Assembly (NCBI GenBank): GCA_030849465.1
Contig: JARVLF010000006.1
Coordinates: 1,116,001-1,180,000, forward strand
Origin: Moesziomyces globuligerus
Taxonomy: Eukaryota > Basidiomycota > Ustilaginomycetes > Ustilaginales > Ustilaginaceae
Direction of reading: 5' to 3'
DNA: 64,000 bases
Made by a program: the position numbers and the translations under genes. Under the pieces are notes generated by a model. That model was not told where the DNA came from. It did not search any database and saw only the letters and a list, made by a program, of their open reading frames with translations. Positions 9,737 to 20,300 of the stretch are shown piece after piece (within the stretch, counting starts at the first letter, position 1; each line of letters begins with the position of its first letter).

Positions 9737-10210
9737 ATGGACGTGCTGACGCAGCTGGATACGGAGATCGACATGCTGCTCAAGATCATGTCGTCGTCGG
9801 TGGCGTTCATCTCTCGCAAGGCCAAGCACGTGCCGCTGCCCGAGTCGACCATCCCGCTCAGCATCCTCGGCAAGACCGAGGCGATCGAGCCCGACGAGAT
9901 GCACGACGCCATCGGCGAGCTCGTCGCCGATCTGGTCGACAAGGCCGATTCGATCCGGCACATCATCCGTCACCTCCCCACCGAGGCCTCGCTCGGAGAC
10001 GAGGCTCAGCTTCGCACCCAGCTCGATGCGTGTCGCGCCGAGATGCGCGTCGCCAACGCCGAGTACCGCCACGCCGTCGACGAGGCCAAGCAGCTCAGCG
10101 ACGAGGTGGCGGCGTTGCTAGCCGTGCTCGCCGACAAGCAGAAATCGTCTAGAGCTTGGCTTGCCCAGCAGCTCGATCCAAACACCTCGCTCCAACCTCA
10201 AGAATCCTAG
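9737..10210 (+). CDS. MED21: Mediator complex subunit 21
   Basis: A 157-residue protein starts at the ATG at 9737. The frame is open further upstream, but the sequence there reads like 5' UTR. The N-terminus MDVLTQLDTEIDMLLKIM matches the conserved MED21/Srb7 opening. The rest is helical with a C-terminal coiled coil (about residues 85-140), as expected for a protein that pairs with MED7 to form the hinge of the Mediator middle module in the nucleus. Length fits the family. Its stop lies only 71 bp from the stop of the convergent SEC39 gene. Confidence 0.9.
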   Translation: MDVLTQLDTEIDMLLKIMSSSVAFISRKAKHVPLPESTIPLSILGKTEAIEPDEMHDAIGELVADLVDKADSIRHIIRHLPTEASLGDEAQLRTQLDACRAEMRVANAEYRHAVDEAKQLSDEVAALLAVLADKQKSSRAWLAQQLDPNTSLQPQES

Positions 10211-10281
10211 GGTCAGCAGAATCAGCAGAGCAACTTGGATTTGTATCTGTTTCGATTGCACAAGTGGCGGTTTTTCCGAGG

Positions 10282-13200
10282 TTAGCGACGGGCGGAACGG
10301 TCGGCTTCGCCGATCAGCCAACCTACTCCTCGACTGAGCGAGAAACCTCCGAACCCGCCGGCGCCAGACCCACCCGAAGCTGCGCCCGCGCCCGAAATCG
10401 AGTCCGAGCTCGAGCTCGCCTCGGTAGCACCGTCAGCATGACGAACCTCGGACTTCCAGCCTAGGAAATCTCGGGCTGCTCTGGCCGCACGAACGGCGCG
10501 TTCGGCGGGATCCACATAGCCGCTCCCTGTCGCCATGCCCGATCCCGACGAGGCACCCGAGACAGCATCAAAGTCAAACAGCCTCGCCGTCCTCGCATCC
10601 ACGCGCTCGCCCTCGGGCTTGGTCGGCTGCGTCTGCGCACCGTTCGCGCTGCCAAAGTACGAGAGTGGCGAGAAGGAGAGCGGGAGCAGATTGGCTGCAG
10701 ACCCCACCAGGCCCGCGCCGACGCTGGCCGCCGTCGCCGCCGTGTGAGCGGTGAACAGCTCACCCACACCGGGCGCACGCCATCCCGCACCTCCCGCCGC
10801 CGCCTTCTTGGTCGAGGCGAATTGCCTCCCTTGCTCCAACTCGCGCACCAGCTGTTGGTCCAACGCATGCCACTGCCGCAACATGCCCGCAAGCTGCTGG
10901 GGCGGACACAGCGCCATGGCCTGCGCGAGCATCGCGATGCGCGCAGGCGTATCCTCCCACCCCGGATGCTTGCTCACCTGCAAACACGTCTTCCACCCCA
11001 ACTCGACGCCCATGCCACCTGCCGACGACGCCTTGAAGCGTACGCTGCTCACCCGCTCCACCAGTCGTTGGCAGAAGGACGCTGCGGCTTCGAAATCCTC
11101 GGCTGCCGTCGCGGCGTCGGCCAGCATCGCCAACGTGCGTACCTCGACCAGCGTCTTGTCGGCGGGCGAGAGCGGTTCGAGTCCGCACAGCCGCTGCGCG
11201 AGGTCGAGCACGAGCTCGGGCGACCGATGCGCATCCTCGTGCGAGCCGAGCAGCCGCGCCACCAGCTCCATCCGATCGCGCGTCTGCCTGATCTCGCTCG
11301 GCTCGAGCGCCTCGCCGGGACGACGCAGCGAGCGCAGCTTGAACGCGCTCAGCCTGCACGCGGCCTCGATGAACTCGCGCTGCGTCGTCGCTCGCACCGA
11401 GCCGGACGGCAGCGCATCCAGGATGCCGAGCGCGAGCCGGATGTCCTTGGTGCGCGTGGACGCGACGCTCGCCTGGTCGAACAGCGCGCACGAGACCTCG
11501 AGCACCAACGCCTCGAGCTCCTCGGCCGCCAGCGTCGCGTCGTCGGTGGTGAGCGATCGGAAGAGATCCACGTCGCCCGTCCGCAGCATCTGCCCGAGCA
11601 GCAGCCGTCTCGCCTCCGACTGCCCCACCAGCGCCAGCGGCGCCGAAGCAGAAGAGCACAGCGCGAGGCAGTCGTGCAAGAACCCATCCCACGCAGCGCG
11701 GAAGCGCAGCAGCGCAGCATCAGCGCCCGCGCGATCCGCCCTTCCGCCAAGTGAACTCGGTGGGGGGGTAGCAGCGCTGAAGGCGTCGATCACCCATCCG
11801 AGCGCCGCGAGCTGCTGGCTGTACGCCACACGGTCGTTGGCGGCACCGTCGTGGTGCGCGCCACCAAACGCGGCGAGCCAGGCGAGGTCGAGCTGCCTCG
11901 GCTTTGCATCGACCGTGTCGAGCAGCTGCGCGAGCGTACGCAGCCAGCGCACGTGCATCTGCGCGCCCTCGTGCAGCTGCTCCACCTCCTCGTCTGCCGA
12001 GAGCAGCGCCAGCACCTGGCACGCAGGCACCACGCTCCCCGCCTCGCCCGCCAGCGCCGTCCGCAGCGTCCGGCTGAGCTTGGTCGCGCGCCCCGCCACG
12101 CCGTCCACGCCGGGCTGGCGAGGTCCGAGTTGCGCGAGCTTCGAGAGCGCCGAGAGTCCGGATTCGGCGGCGGCGACGAGGCGCGCCGGTGCGCGCAGGT
12201 CGAAGCGCAGGTCGCCGACCGCCGGTCGGGCGTAGAGCACCGCGACGCAGAGCCGGACGAGGTCGACCGCCGAATCGCGCGGTGTGCTCGAGGCGTGCGC
12301 GATGGTGCGCAGGGCCAAGACGCGTGCATCGACGCTGTCGTTGGTATCGATGAGCTGCGTCAGACGCTGCGATAGCGTGCGCACGTCGTGCGCCGCAACC
12401 AGCTCGCGCGCGCCGGCGTGCTGCGCAGCATCGTCGCGAGCCGTCGACGAGACCTGCGCCGCCAGCGCCCGCACCGCATCGAGGTCGAAACGCCCACCGC
12501 TGCCTCCCTCCGCGACGTGCTGCTGCTGCGAGTCCTGCAGCGCGGTGGCAGGCGTAGTGGCGAGTAGACTGTGGAGTCGAGAAATCGCATCTTGTACGTC
12601 TGAGCCCTGACATGTGCTTGCAAGTGCGTTGAGCAGCGTGGCGGCGTCCGAGCGTGCGCGAGATGGTTGCACGACGATACTGCGGTAGAAGTGGGTCCAT
12701 TCGTCGAGCGGGAGTGGAGATACGCTGGACGGCTGCGCGCACCACGCGCTGGCTTCTGCACCGTCCTTCCATGTGATGAGCAGGCCGTGTGTTGCGAGGT
12801 GCGCATACGATTCTTGCGTCGATGGCGTTGTCGAGAGCACTTGTCTGACGATCGGCAGACGCGCATGTGCCGACTCGGCCACCAGCCAAGGGCATTCCTT
12901 CAGCAGGGGTTCGATCATCCGCACGCCCTGCGGGATCGACGCTAGGCACAGCAGCACGTTGAGCGTCGGTTGTTGCAGCACGAGAGAGAGCGGTAGCACT
13001 GGTTGTCTCGACTGCTCTGCTAGCGTGCGCAGATGCTGAAACACCGCCAAGCGCCTGCGCATCTCTTCGAACTGATCCACCACCTCTTGCGCCATCGCCA
13101 CCGCCTTTGTGTCCGAGTCGTATCGTTCAAGGCTGGTTAGCCAGGGTTTGGCGATCGAGTGGGTGGCGAGTTGGAGCAGCTGCAGACCGAGCTGTTCTCT

Positions 13201-13482
13201 GCGCGCCGTCTCGGCTGCATCCTGCGCGCGAGATGATGGCGCTGCGTCTGGGTGGGTGAGCAGAACCGCATGGATGGCCATCTGAAATGCGCTCACCAGC
13301 CACGCTCGATCCTTGACTGTGCGGCAGAGCGTCTGCGCCTCGTGCGCCAGTTGCTCCACGAGCGCATCGCGAGCCTCGCCCCACGAGCCGCTCGCAGCCT
13401 CGGGAGCACGCCACGCCTCGACGAGCTCGAGCCACTTGCGTTGGCTCGCCCTCACCGCTTGCGCCCGTGTCGACTTGCGCAT
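10282..13482 (-). CDS. SEC39: Sec39/NBAS-domain protein of the Dsl1 tethering complex
   Basis: This is a 1066-residue intronless, mostly helical protein starting at the ATG at 13482. The C-terminal half carries the Sec39 signature: KDIRLALGILDALP, then EFIEAACRLSAF, then IRQTRDRMELVARLL, then DFEAAASFCQRLVERV, and a GW..C.Q....PGWED segment ending in LCPPQQL. The order and spacing match the end of the NBAS/Sec39 helical-repeat domain. Sec39 is the long subunit of the Dsl1 complex, which tethers Golgi-derived COPI vesicles at the ER. A roughly 140-residue Ala/Gly/Ser-rich tail after the domain (from about residue 925) has no assigned role. It is convergent with MED21. Confidence 0.83.
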   Translation of the reverse strand: MRKSTRAQAVRASQRKWLELVEAWRAPEAASGSWGEARDALVEQLAHEAQTLCRTVKDRAWLVSAFQMAIHAVLLTHPDAAPSSRAQDAAETARREQLGLQLLQLATHSIAKPWLTSLERYDSDTKAVAMAQEVVDQFEEMRRRLAVFQHLRTLAEQSRQPVLPLSLVLQQPTLNVLLCLASIPQGVRMIEPLLKECPWLVAESAHARLPIVRQVLSTTPSTQESYAHLATHGLLITWKDGAEASAWCAQPSSVSPLPLDEWTHFYRSIVVQPSRARSDAATLLNALASTCQGSDVQDAISRLHSLLATTPATALQDSQQQHVAEGGSGGRFDLDAVRALAAQVSSTARDDAAQHAGARELVAAHDVRTLSQRLTQLIDTNDSVDARVLALRTIAHASSTPRDSAVDLVRLCVAVLYARPAVGDLRFDLRAPARLVAAAESGLSALSKLAQLGPRQPGVDGVAGRATKLSRTLRTALAGEAGSVVPACQVLALLSADEEVEQLHEGAQMHVRWLRTLAQLLDTVDAKPRQLDLAWLAAFGGAHHDGAANDRVAYSQQLAALGWVIDAFSAATPPPSSLGGRADRAGADAALLRFRAAWDGFLHDCLALCSSASAPLALVGQSEARRLLLGQMLRTGDVDLFRSLTTDDATLAAEELEALVLEVSCALFDQASVASTRTKDIRLALGILDALPSGSVRATTQREFIEAACRLSAFKLRSLRRPGEALEPSEIRQTRDRMELVARLLGSHEDAHRSPELVLDLAQRLCGLEPLSPADKTLVEVRTLAMLADAATAAEDFEAAASFCQRLVERVSSVRFKASSAGGMGVELGWKTCLQVSKHPGWEDTPARIAMLAQAMALCPPQQLAGMLRQWHALDQQLVRELEQGRQFASTKKAAAGGAGWRAPGVGELFTAHTAATAASVGAGLVGSAANLLPLSFSPLSYFGSANGAQTQPTKPEGERVDARTARLFDFDAVSGASSGSGMATGSGYVDPAERAVRAARAARDFLGWKSEVRHADGATEASSSSDSISGAGAASGGSGAGGFGGFSLSRGVGWLIGEADRSARR

Positions 13483-13899
13483 CGTTGTAAGCCCAAGCGT
13501 CTTGCTTCGAGTCGAGGCTTGGTGTGAGATACGCCGGAGAGAGTTGGTCGAAGCTCAAAGCGCATCAGGGCGTCTGCGGGTTGACAAGTCGAGAGGCGCA
13601 CCTGCCAACACGTCACCAATTTCCGATTTCCGAGCCTTGGCCTCTCCCAAGCCCCCAACCACGCGCTTTCCTCGTGGAGCAAGGGCACGGCCTCACCTCC
13701 CATGCGCGGATGCGATGCGACCGAAACGGAGCCATGTGCTCTCCAGCACAAACGACTGTCGTAGCTCAGAGAGGTACCGAGGCGAAAGAGGTATATTGAT
13801 TCTGGCGGTGAACATCGACAAAGGCGAGCCAACGCAGAAGAGGCTGCCGCGGGGAAGGGGAGGGTGATGCTATAAAGGTGCGATGCAGCTACGAGGCGG
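13483..13899. other. intergenic, no gene seen
   Basis: This 417-bp gap is the upstream flank of SEC39 and the 3' flank of the next regulator, both on the minus strand. No ORF of recognisable family is present. A ctataaag string sits at about 13870 but is on the wrong side for a promoter of either gene. Confidence 0.6.
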
Positions 13900-16092
13900 C
13901 TACGAGGTGTTGGAGATGGACTGGAGGAAGGTGATGATGGAGTTGTCGTCGTAGGTGTCCCAGTTCATGGGATAGGCGGGGGGCACGAGGCTTTCCGAGA
14001 GGTACTGCATGGACGAGTTGACGTTTGCGCCCGATTGGGACGGTGGCTGAGCTGCGGTTCCGTTTGCAAACACCATGCCCGGGTCTGCCTGGTACGGACC
14101 CTGGGCGTTCTGTGGTGAGCTGGTCGAGAGGAGCGAGGGCGAGCCGGAAGCCTGGCTTGCGTTGCTGCCGGGGTTGTGGTACAGATGTTGGCCTCCACTG
14201 CCGTTGTAATGGCCGTACTTTCCCGACACCCCCACTCCTGTCCCATTGCGCGGAGACGTTCCTGGGACGTACGATGACCTGAACCCTGATCCGGACGACA
14301 CGAGACCCGCCGCGCTCGATAGCTGCGTGAACGGGTTGAGGCCCATGGCCCACTTTGCATCCTCCGAGATGACGAGGTCCTCGGCATTCACCGGCGAGTT
14401 TTCATTGATCGAGATCGTCGAAGGCAGCTTCTTGCAGCAAAACCTGAGGAACCTCGCCAGATACGACCCCTGCTCCAGATGATCCTCCAACGAGGGCGAC
14501 GTAGCATCCGCGGCCTGTCGGATCGCCGAACACGCCTGCGTCGCCAACCCCTGCCCCATCGCCCGCCAGTTGTCGCAGATCCACACCGCCGCCACGGCCA
14601 AGTTGAGGATGACGATATCGTGCACGTATCGATAGTAGCCCGCTTGACCATACGGCCCGTTGAGCAGCTCGAACAGCTCGACCGACAGCTCGGAGCACTT
14701 TTGAAACGCCGCCTGTCGATCCTGTGCAAACGAAGCGCCCGAGAGCAGCGGCGAGCTGTAGATCGAATACAGCGCCCGATGGTAGTTGAAGAGCGTGTTC
14801 GTGTTGTGGAAGAGCAGACACGGCCGTCCACTGTGCTGGCACGGGATCTCGCTCGCAGGCGGATTCATCCAGATCGAGCTCGAGCAGGTCTGGGCGGTGA
14901 TGCCCATCTTGATGAGGCGCGCGTTGCGCAGACAGGTGGCGCGGCTGATCTGCGCCGGATTGGGACTGCGCGCGTTCGACTGCTTCAACGAGGTGATGAG
15001 GTCGCGCTTGATGTTGGCGTTCTCCCTCGAAGCGGCGAGACGCACGTCGATGTCCTGGACCATCTCGCCGAGCGACTCGATCCACTCGCGCGGGTCGGGG
15101 AGCAAGCTCGGATCGATCGCCGGCGGCAGATGGCGCTGATCGCGATAGCCGTCTTCGAAGCACGAGAGCTGCAGGATGGTGCGCTGCGACTGGATGAAGG
15201 AGCGCGAGAGGCCATGCTTGGAGCGCTTCTGCGGCGCAAAGAGCTCGTGCAGGCCCAGCTCGAACGCCTGAGTGATGGCGAGCCGCACCTTGCGCCAGCT
15301 GCTACCGTCCTTGGGATGCTTCCACATGGCGAGGATCGAGAGGCTCTGGATGATCTCGAGCTGCGGTGGAATGTCGTCGGCTGCAATGCGCGAGAGCGCA
15401 GGCTTGAGAAACTCGAGCGAGTCCAGATAGCGATCGACCTTGATGAACTTGGCCGAGACGGTGCAGAGGGCGGCGAGGAGGATGCGATAGTCCGGGTTGG
15501 CCTTGAGCGCGCGGAGCGAGTAGATGTGCGCATCGAGCAGCGCGATGATCGGATTGAGACGATCATAGTAGAAGTGCACGAGCTCCGCCACCTCGTCTTC
15601 GTCAAAGAGGCCGACCGAGATGACGGACTCGATGAGCGGACGTCCGGCCGAGGCGGTGGCCACCTTGATCGCCGGCTCCTCCTGGATGTGCGAGTGGAAG
15701 GTGGACGAGAGCAGCGCCTTGGACGCCGTGCGTTCGGACGAGGTCGTGTCGAGGAGGCTCTGGACCGAAAAGGGATTGACCGAGGCCGAGGTGGAGCCGT
15801 CCGTGTCGTTGGGGCTGGGACTGGCGGATTCGCGCGACTGGCCTTTGAGCGTCTGCTTGAGCGCCGTCGATGAGCTCGACTTGCCACGCTGCGCCTCGAG
15901 CTTGACGCCGCGATGGTGCGAAGGCACGACGCAGTCGATGCTGAGACGGATGCATCGCGTGCACGAGTTCGAGTTGATGTCGTCCGGAAAGATGCAGCGC
16001 GACTTGATCTTGCGGCAGCCCGAACACGCGCGCCTCTCGGCGAACGGCGTGAACTGCTCTTTGGGGATGACGTCGCACTTTGCGGGCGGCAT
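13900..16092 (-). CDS. Zn2Cys6 transcription factor
   Basis: A 730-residue intronless protein starts at the ATG at 16092. The zinc cluster is at the very N-terminus: cysteines at 23, 26, 33, 44, 47 and 54 (spacing 2-6-10-2-6), beginning CSGCRKIKSRC. A Ser-rich linker precedes a fungal transcription factor middle homology region from about residue 160 to 560 (ELVHFYYDRLNPIIALLDA, AITQAFELGLHELF). The last 150 residues are Gly/Ser/Asn-rich with short acidic and aromatic motifs that could activate transcription. The middle region aligns by eye with that of the regulator at 1-1542. The regulated pathway is unknown. Confidence 0.92.
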   Translation of the reverse strand: MPPAKCDVIPKEQFTPFAERRACSGCRKIKSRCIFPDDINSNSCTRCIRLSIDCVVPSHHRGVKLEAQRGKSSSSTALKQTLKGQSRESASPSPNDTDGSTSASVNPFSVQSLLDTTSSERTASKALLSSTFHSHIQEEPAIKVATASAGRPLIESVISVGLFDEDEVAELVHFYYDRLNPIIALLDAHIYSLRALKANPDYRILLAALCTVSAKFIKVDRYLDSLEFLKPALSRIAADDIPPQLEIIQSLSILAMWKHPKDGSSWRKVRLAITQAFELGLHELFAPQKRSKHGLSRSFIQSQRTILQLSCFEDGYRDQRHLPPAIDPSLLPDPREWIESLGEMVQDIDVRLAASRENANIKRDLITSLKQSNARSPNPAQISRATCLRNARLIKMGITAQTCSSSIWMNPPASEIPCQHSGRPCLLFHNTNTLFNYHRALYSIYSSPLLSGASFAQDRQAAFQKCSELSVELFELLNGPYGQAGYYRYVHDIVILNLAVAAVWICDNWRAMGQGLATQACSAIRQAADATSPSLEDHLEQGSYLARFLRFCCKKLPSTISINENSPVNAEDLVISEDAKWAMGLNPFTQLSSAAGLVSSGSGFRSSYVPGTSPRNGTGVGVSGKYGHYNGSGGQHLYHNPGSNASQASGSPSLLSTSSPQNAQGPYQADPGMVFANGTAAQPPSQSGANVNSSMQYLSESLVPPAYPMNWDTYDDNSIITFLQSISNTS

Positions 16093-17369
16093 TCTGGAAG
16101 AAGGGGAGCTGCCAAGGCTGACGGCCAGAGATGTAGTCGAGATGATGCGAGGGCGAAGATGGAATGGCTCCAGTGAGGTTGTCGTGTGGCATGTGCCGGC
16201 TATGGAGGACGATGAAAGTATTGGGGTGACCAGCAGCCACGCAAAAGATCGCCTGGAAGCGCTTTCGCCTTGGCTACAAGGAAGGTCGCAATCCTAGTTT
16301 CGGGCGTGTCGAGGTCACCCAATGGCCGGCGGTTATTGTGCTAGACTGCTGGGAATGGTCGAGCCCAGGAAGCCGACTGACCCCTCCGTGAGCCTTGCTG
16401 GTGTGTGCTGCTCGGTACGTTGGGCTTGCACGAGCTGAGTGACGGTGGTCGTACGAACGCCACTGTGGTGAAGCGACGCAAGCAGGTGCAAATGGCGATG
16501 GGTGTGGGCTAAGGGCTGATGGTCGCTATCTTCGGGAGCTCAAACCTGCGTGCATGCCGAGGCAGGCTGTGAACTCTATGGCAAGGATGGAGGGAAAGGG
16601 GTTAGATGGAGTGGTTTAGGTGATGGTGATGGTTGGTGCTAGGCGTGGCGTGGCGTTGCGTTGCGTTGCATTTTGGTTGCGGCTTTGGCCAAGTCGGATT
16701 AGAGTCTGTGGAGTCGAGGTTCCTCCGGTCGGCTATGGATCCAAGGTTACAGTTAAGTTAGCCGCTGCTGCTGTCATACTGCTGTTCCCTCTTGACAACG
16801 AGGGAGAGGAGTTGCCCCACCCAAGCCTTGAGGCCTCCGAGACGCCGTTGCGCGGCTTGAGCCGTCGCGTGGGAACATCTCGTCCTCCCAGCTCCCCGTT
16901 TTTTGGCGCATTTCGGCCCAGCTTCGGTCAGCGGTCTTTCCGCCCCTCATCTCCAGCGCGCCATCCAGAAACGAAAAGAAAAGAAAAGGAAATCAGAAAA
17001 AGCCAAAAAGCACTGAAAAAAAAAGAAAGCTGAAAATCCACCAAAGCTGCTCAGCTCGGACCTAGCCATCCCCCTTGCAAACGAGAGCGGACGACGAAGA
17101 GCTGCTTGCGGGCAGCTTGCACCCGCTTCAGGCCGCGATAGATGAGATTGGCACAAAGCGCTCGGGGACAGATGAAGCTGCACAACGCCTTTCTCCGTAT
17201 GCGCTTCTTCCGCATTGTCGCGGCTTCTTCATCATCCGTCCAGCCCAGCCTGGAAACCTTGCAAGCCAGCCTTTTCCCACGGCAGCATACACCATGAGAT
17301 GAGATCGTATCGCATTTCCGCTGATGTGCGCCTCGCACTTGGCACGGCACGGCGAAGCATGCCCGACGA
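16093..17369. other. intergenic, no gene seen
   Basis: This 1.28-kb gap includes the upstream region of the Zn2Cys6 gene and the 3' flank of the BRE4-like gene. An A-rich stretch (about 16973-17035) is the only compositional feature. A 137-codon plus-strand ORF at 16620 has no family signature and looks like chance. Confidence 0.55.
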
Positions 17370-20300
17370 TCAGCCGCCACCGAGGTTGCTCCTGGACGGC
17401 TTCTTGCTCGCATACGGGCTCGCCACCGCCGACTCGGCGCGCGCGACAAAGTGGCGTTCAAAGTCGTCGACGCTCCCGCCCCACACGCCAAAGTTCTGCT
17501 GCGTGAGCCTTCCGAGCGCGTCCAGCTGGTCGATCACGTCCTTCATCGCCAGCGCGTACGAGTAGAAGAGCAGGTACGCGCTCGATCCCCGCACCGCCCG
17601 TCGCTTCACCACCGGCAACTCGCGGATCCGTTCCAGCAGCCGCGTTCGGCACTGCAGCGCCGGTGGGAAGTACGGAGGCACGGGGCTCTTGAGATGGAAG
17701 GCAGAGCCCAGCGTGTAGAAGTACAGCAGCACGTTGCCCACCATCTCTCGACGCTCGGCGTTGACCGGAATCACAAAGTCCCGACGCACGTGCCGATACC
17801 AGTCCTGCCGTGCCGTCACGCAGCGCATGCTGTGCAGCTTATCCAGGATGTTCTGGCAGCAGCTCAGCATCGATCGATACGTGGCGACGGGGAAGGGCCC
17901 CTTGAGCCGCGGCTCGTGCTTCGTCTGCGCCAGCAGCCCTTCCAGCTGGATCAGCGACACCTGCAGATGCAGCTCGATCGCCTGGAATTCATCGCCATGC
18001 TTCGTCGCAAAGTGGCCCAGCAGCGCCGCCTCCTCGTCCTCTTCCTCCCCCTCGCTAGCGTCGTCGCTCTCGTCGTCGTAAGGTGTGCTACCGTCATCTG
18101 CGCGGGTTGGGTCTGTGCCTCGTCGACGCAGCTGCGAAGGGTCCCTCGAGTACGAGAGCACCAGCCGCTGGTAGAGCCAGGCGAGCTTGAAGAGCACGTC
18201 CGAAACCCCGAGCGCCAGCTGGCGGCGCGCTTCGAACGGCCACACGAGCTGGTTCAGCACCGTCGCCCACAGCACGCCGACCACCACCGAGACGAAGCGC
18301 TGGTAGGCGATCTGCTCCACCTCGATGTCGGTCTTGCGCAGATTGTAGCTGTACAGCGCCGTCAGGTTATACGTCAACAGCACAAAGCGCCCGCTCGACG
18401 CCAGCTGCGGTTTGCCCACAATGTACCGGAAGCACGGGATCGAGAAGAGCACACCGAACAACGGCAGCACCACGTTGTTGTCCGGAAACAGCGTGTACAC
18501 GGCCACCGCTGCGCACGCGCCCAGAAGCGTGCCCAGGATGCGATGCAGGCTCATGTGATTCGACTGCCCCACCGTCGGCGACAACACCACCATGAAGCTG
18601 ACGAGTGCCCACTGGCCTTGGAACTTGGTGAAGATCGGCCGGGTCGACGGAAAGAAGGCCGGACTCGCCAGCAGGGCGCTGCCGACTCCCGCCTTGATGG
18701 CAAACTTGGTGTCCGGCTGGCGGAAGAACTCTCCGATGCTCCAAACCACTCGGTTCACCTTTTCCTTCCAGGTCATGGCCCTCGGCGTCTGGTCCGTGTT
18801 GATGGCGTGCCGACGATTCGACGGAAAGTCCAGAGGCGTCGTCATCTTTTTCGTTGCGGCAGCAGCGCGCGCATGCTTGCTCCTGCGCCTCTTGCCCGCG
18901 CCCCACCGCCAGCCGAGCATGCTTGCGTACTCGGACACCATCGTGCCAAAGGTGCTGAGGAACAACCGCGCCCGCATCCACAGCGACGTCTGCCGCGCAA
19001 GTGCGATGCGCTCCTCCGCCTGCCGGATCTGCTCGAGCGCTTCGATCAGCACCTCCAGCTCTTTCGCGAACTCCTCCAGATTGAAGACAAAGAAGAAGAT
19101 CAGGAAGATGTCCTCATCGCCGCTGTTCTTCTGCAGGAGCGAGCCGATGGCGCCATTCACGTCCTGGGCACTGCTCCTGCCCGTGTCGGATGGCGTACTG
19201 CCATCCGAAGCGACAGCGTCCGCCAGCTTCTTGGGCTCCATGGTGTAGATGCGCTTGATGGCGACCGTCTGCTCGTGCTGGAAGCGGCGCAAAGCGTTGG
19301 ACATATCGGTGTGCAGGCCATCGAAGCTCGTGCCGGGCACGTAGGTGCCGTCCGACGGGGCGAAATCTCGCCAGGTGCCGGTGCCTGCATTGATCGCCGT
19401 GTGATTCGAAGTCTCGCGCGGCAGCATCATGGCTTCCACGTTGATGGGTTCGCGAGCGATGAATGTGGAACGCAGACCTTTGAGAGTTCGGCAGCACGAA
19501 AACACCAGGCTGCGCATGTGCGGACCCACGCTCTCGATGAAATCCTCAAAGGCAGTCGTCCCGCCTGAGGTGCGATGAGTCGGGGCGGAGTTGCCAGCTC
19601 CGTCGCCAGAAGGACGGTATGCGTCGTCAAATTCGGCTTCGAAGAGACCAGCCAATCTGGTAGATGCTGGTCGAGGTTTCGAGCCTGCAGACTCGCCTTG
19701 GCGCCGGGCATCTGCCATGGCAGCAGGCACATCGGAGCCGACCAGACCCTCCTGCTCTCGAGCCAACCGCTGGGCCTCCTTGCGCGCTGCCAAGGTCTGG
19801 TGCTGAAGGCCGCAGCTGCTTCGGAGACCTGTGAGATGCTGCGCGAGTCGATTGAGCGAGTCGGTGGCCTGTACGTACTTGGGAGTCATGCCTCGCATGC
19901 GAAGGTCCACGAGCGACTCGAGCTTGGCCTCGGAGAGGTTCTTCTTGAGCGAGGTGAAGCTGTCGTGGTGATCGTCGATGGCTCGCTTGATGCGGTCGCT
20001 CTTGAAGTGAAAGTTGGAAGGATCCTCCAGGAGGAAGGTCTTGGTGAGGACGCGGAGGAGCGTGGAGAAGCCACGTAGGTTACGCACGATGTCGGTCTGC
20101 AGGTTGGTCGTGGCGCTCTGCGGCCATACGCAGAAGCAGACCACGTTGCTGATTAGCGATCCTGCGAGCACGACGAGCGTGACCTGCCAGGTCTTTTCCG
20201 TGGAGAAGTGACCGAGATGGAGCGAGCCCTCCTTGACGACGACGGTGAAGACGATGATCGAGATGAGCGAGCACGCGGTGTTGAACTGCGGCTTGGCCAC

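Noticed and set aside
16620..17033. Possible 137-codon gene in the gap before the BRE4-like gene
   Set aside because: It has no family signature, begins with low-complexity residues and is followed by A-rich sequence. It reads as chance.
17451..19568. 705-codon plus-strand ORF antisense to the BRE4-like gene
   Set aside because: No family motifs; the minus strand carries coherent membrane helices.
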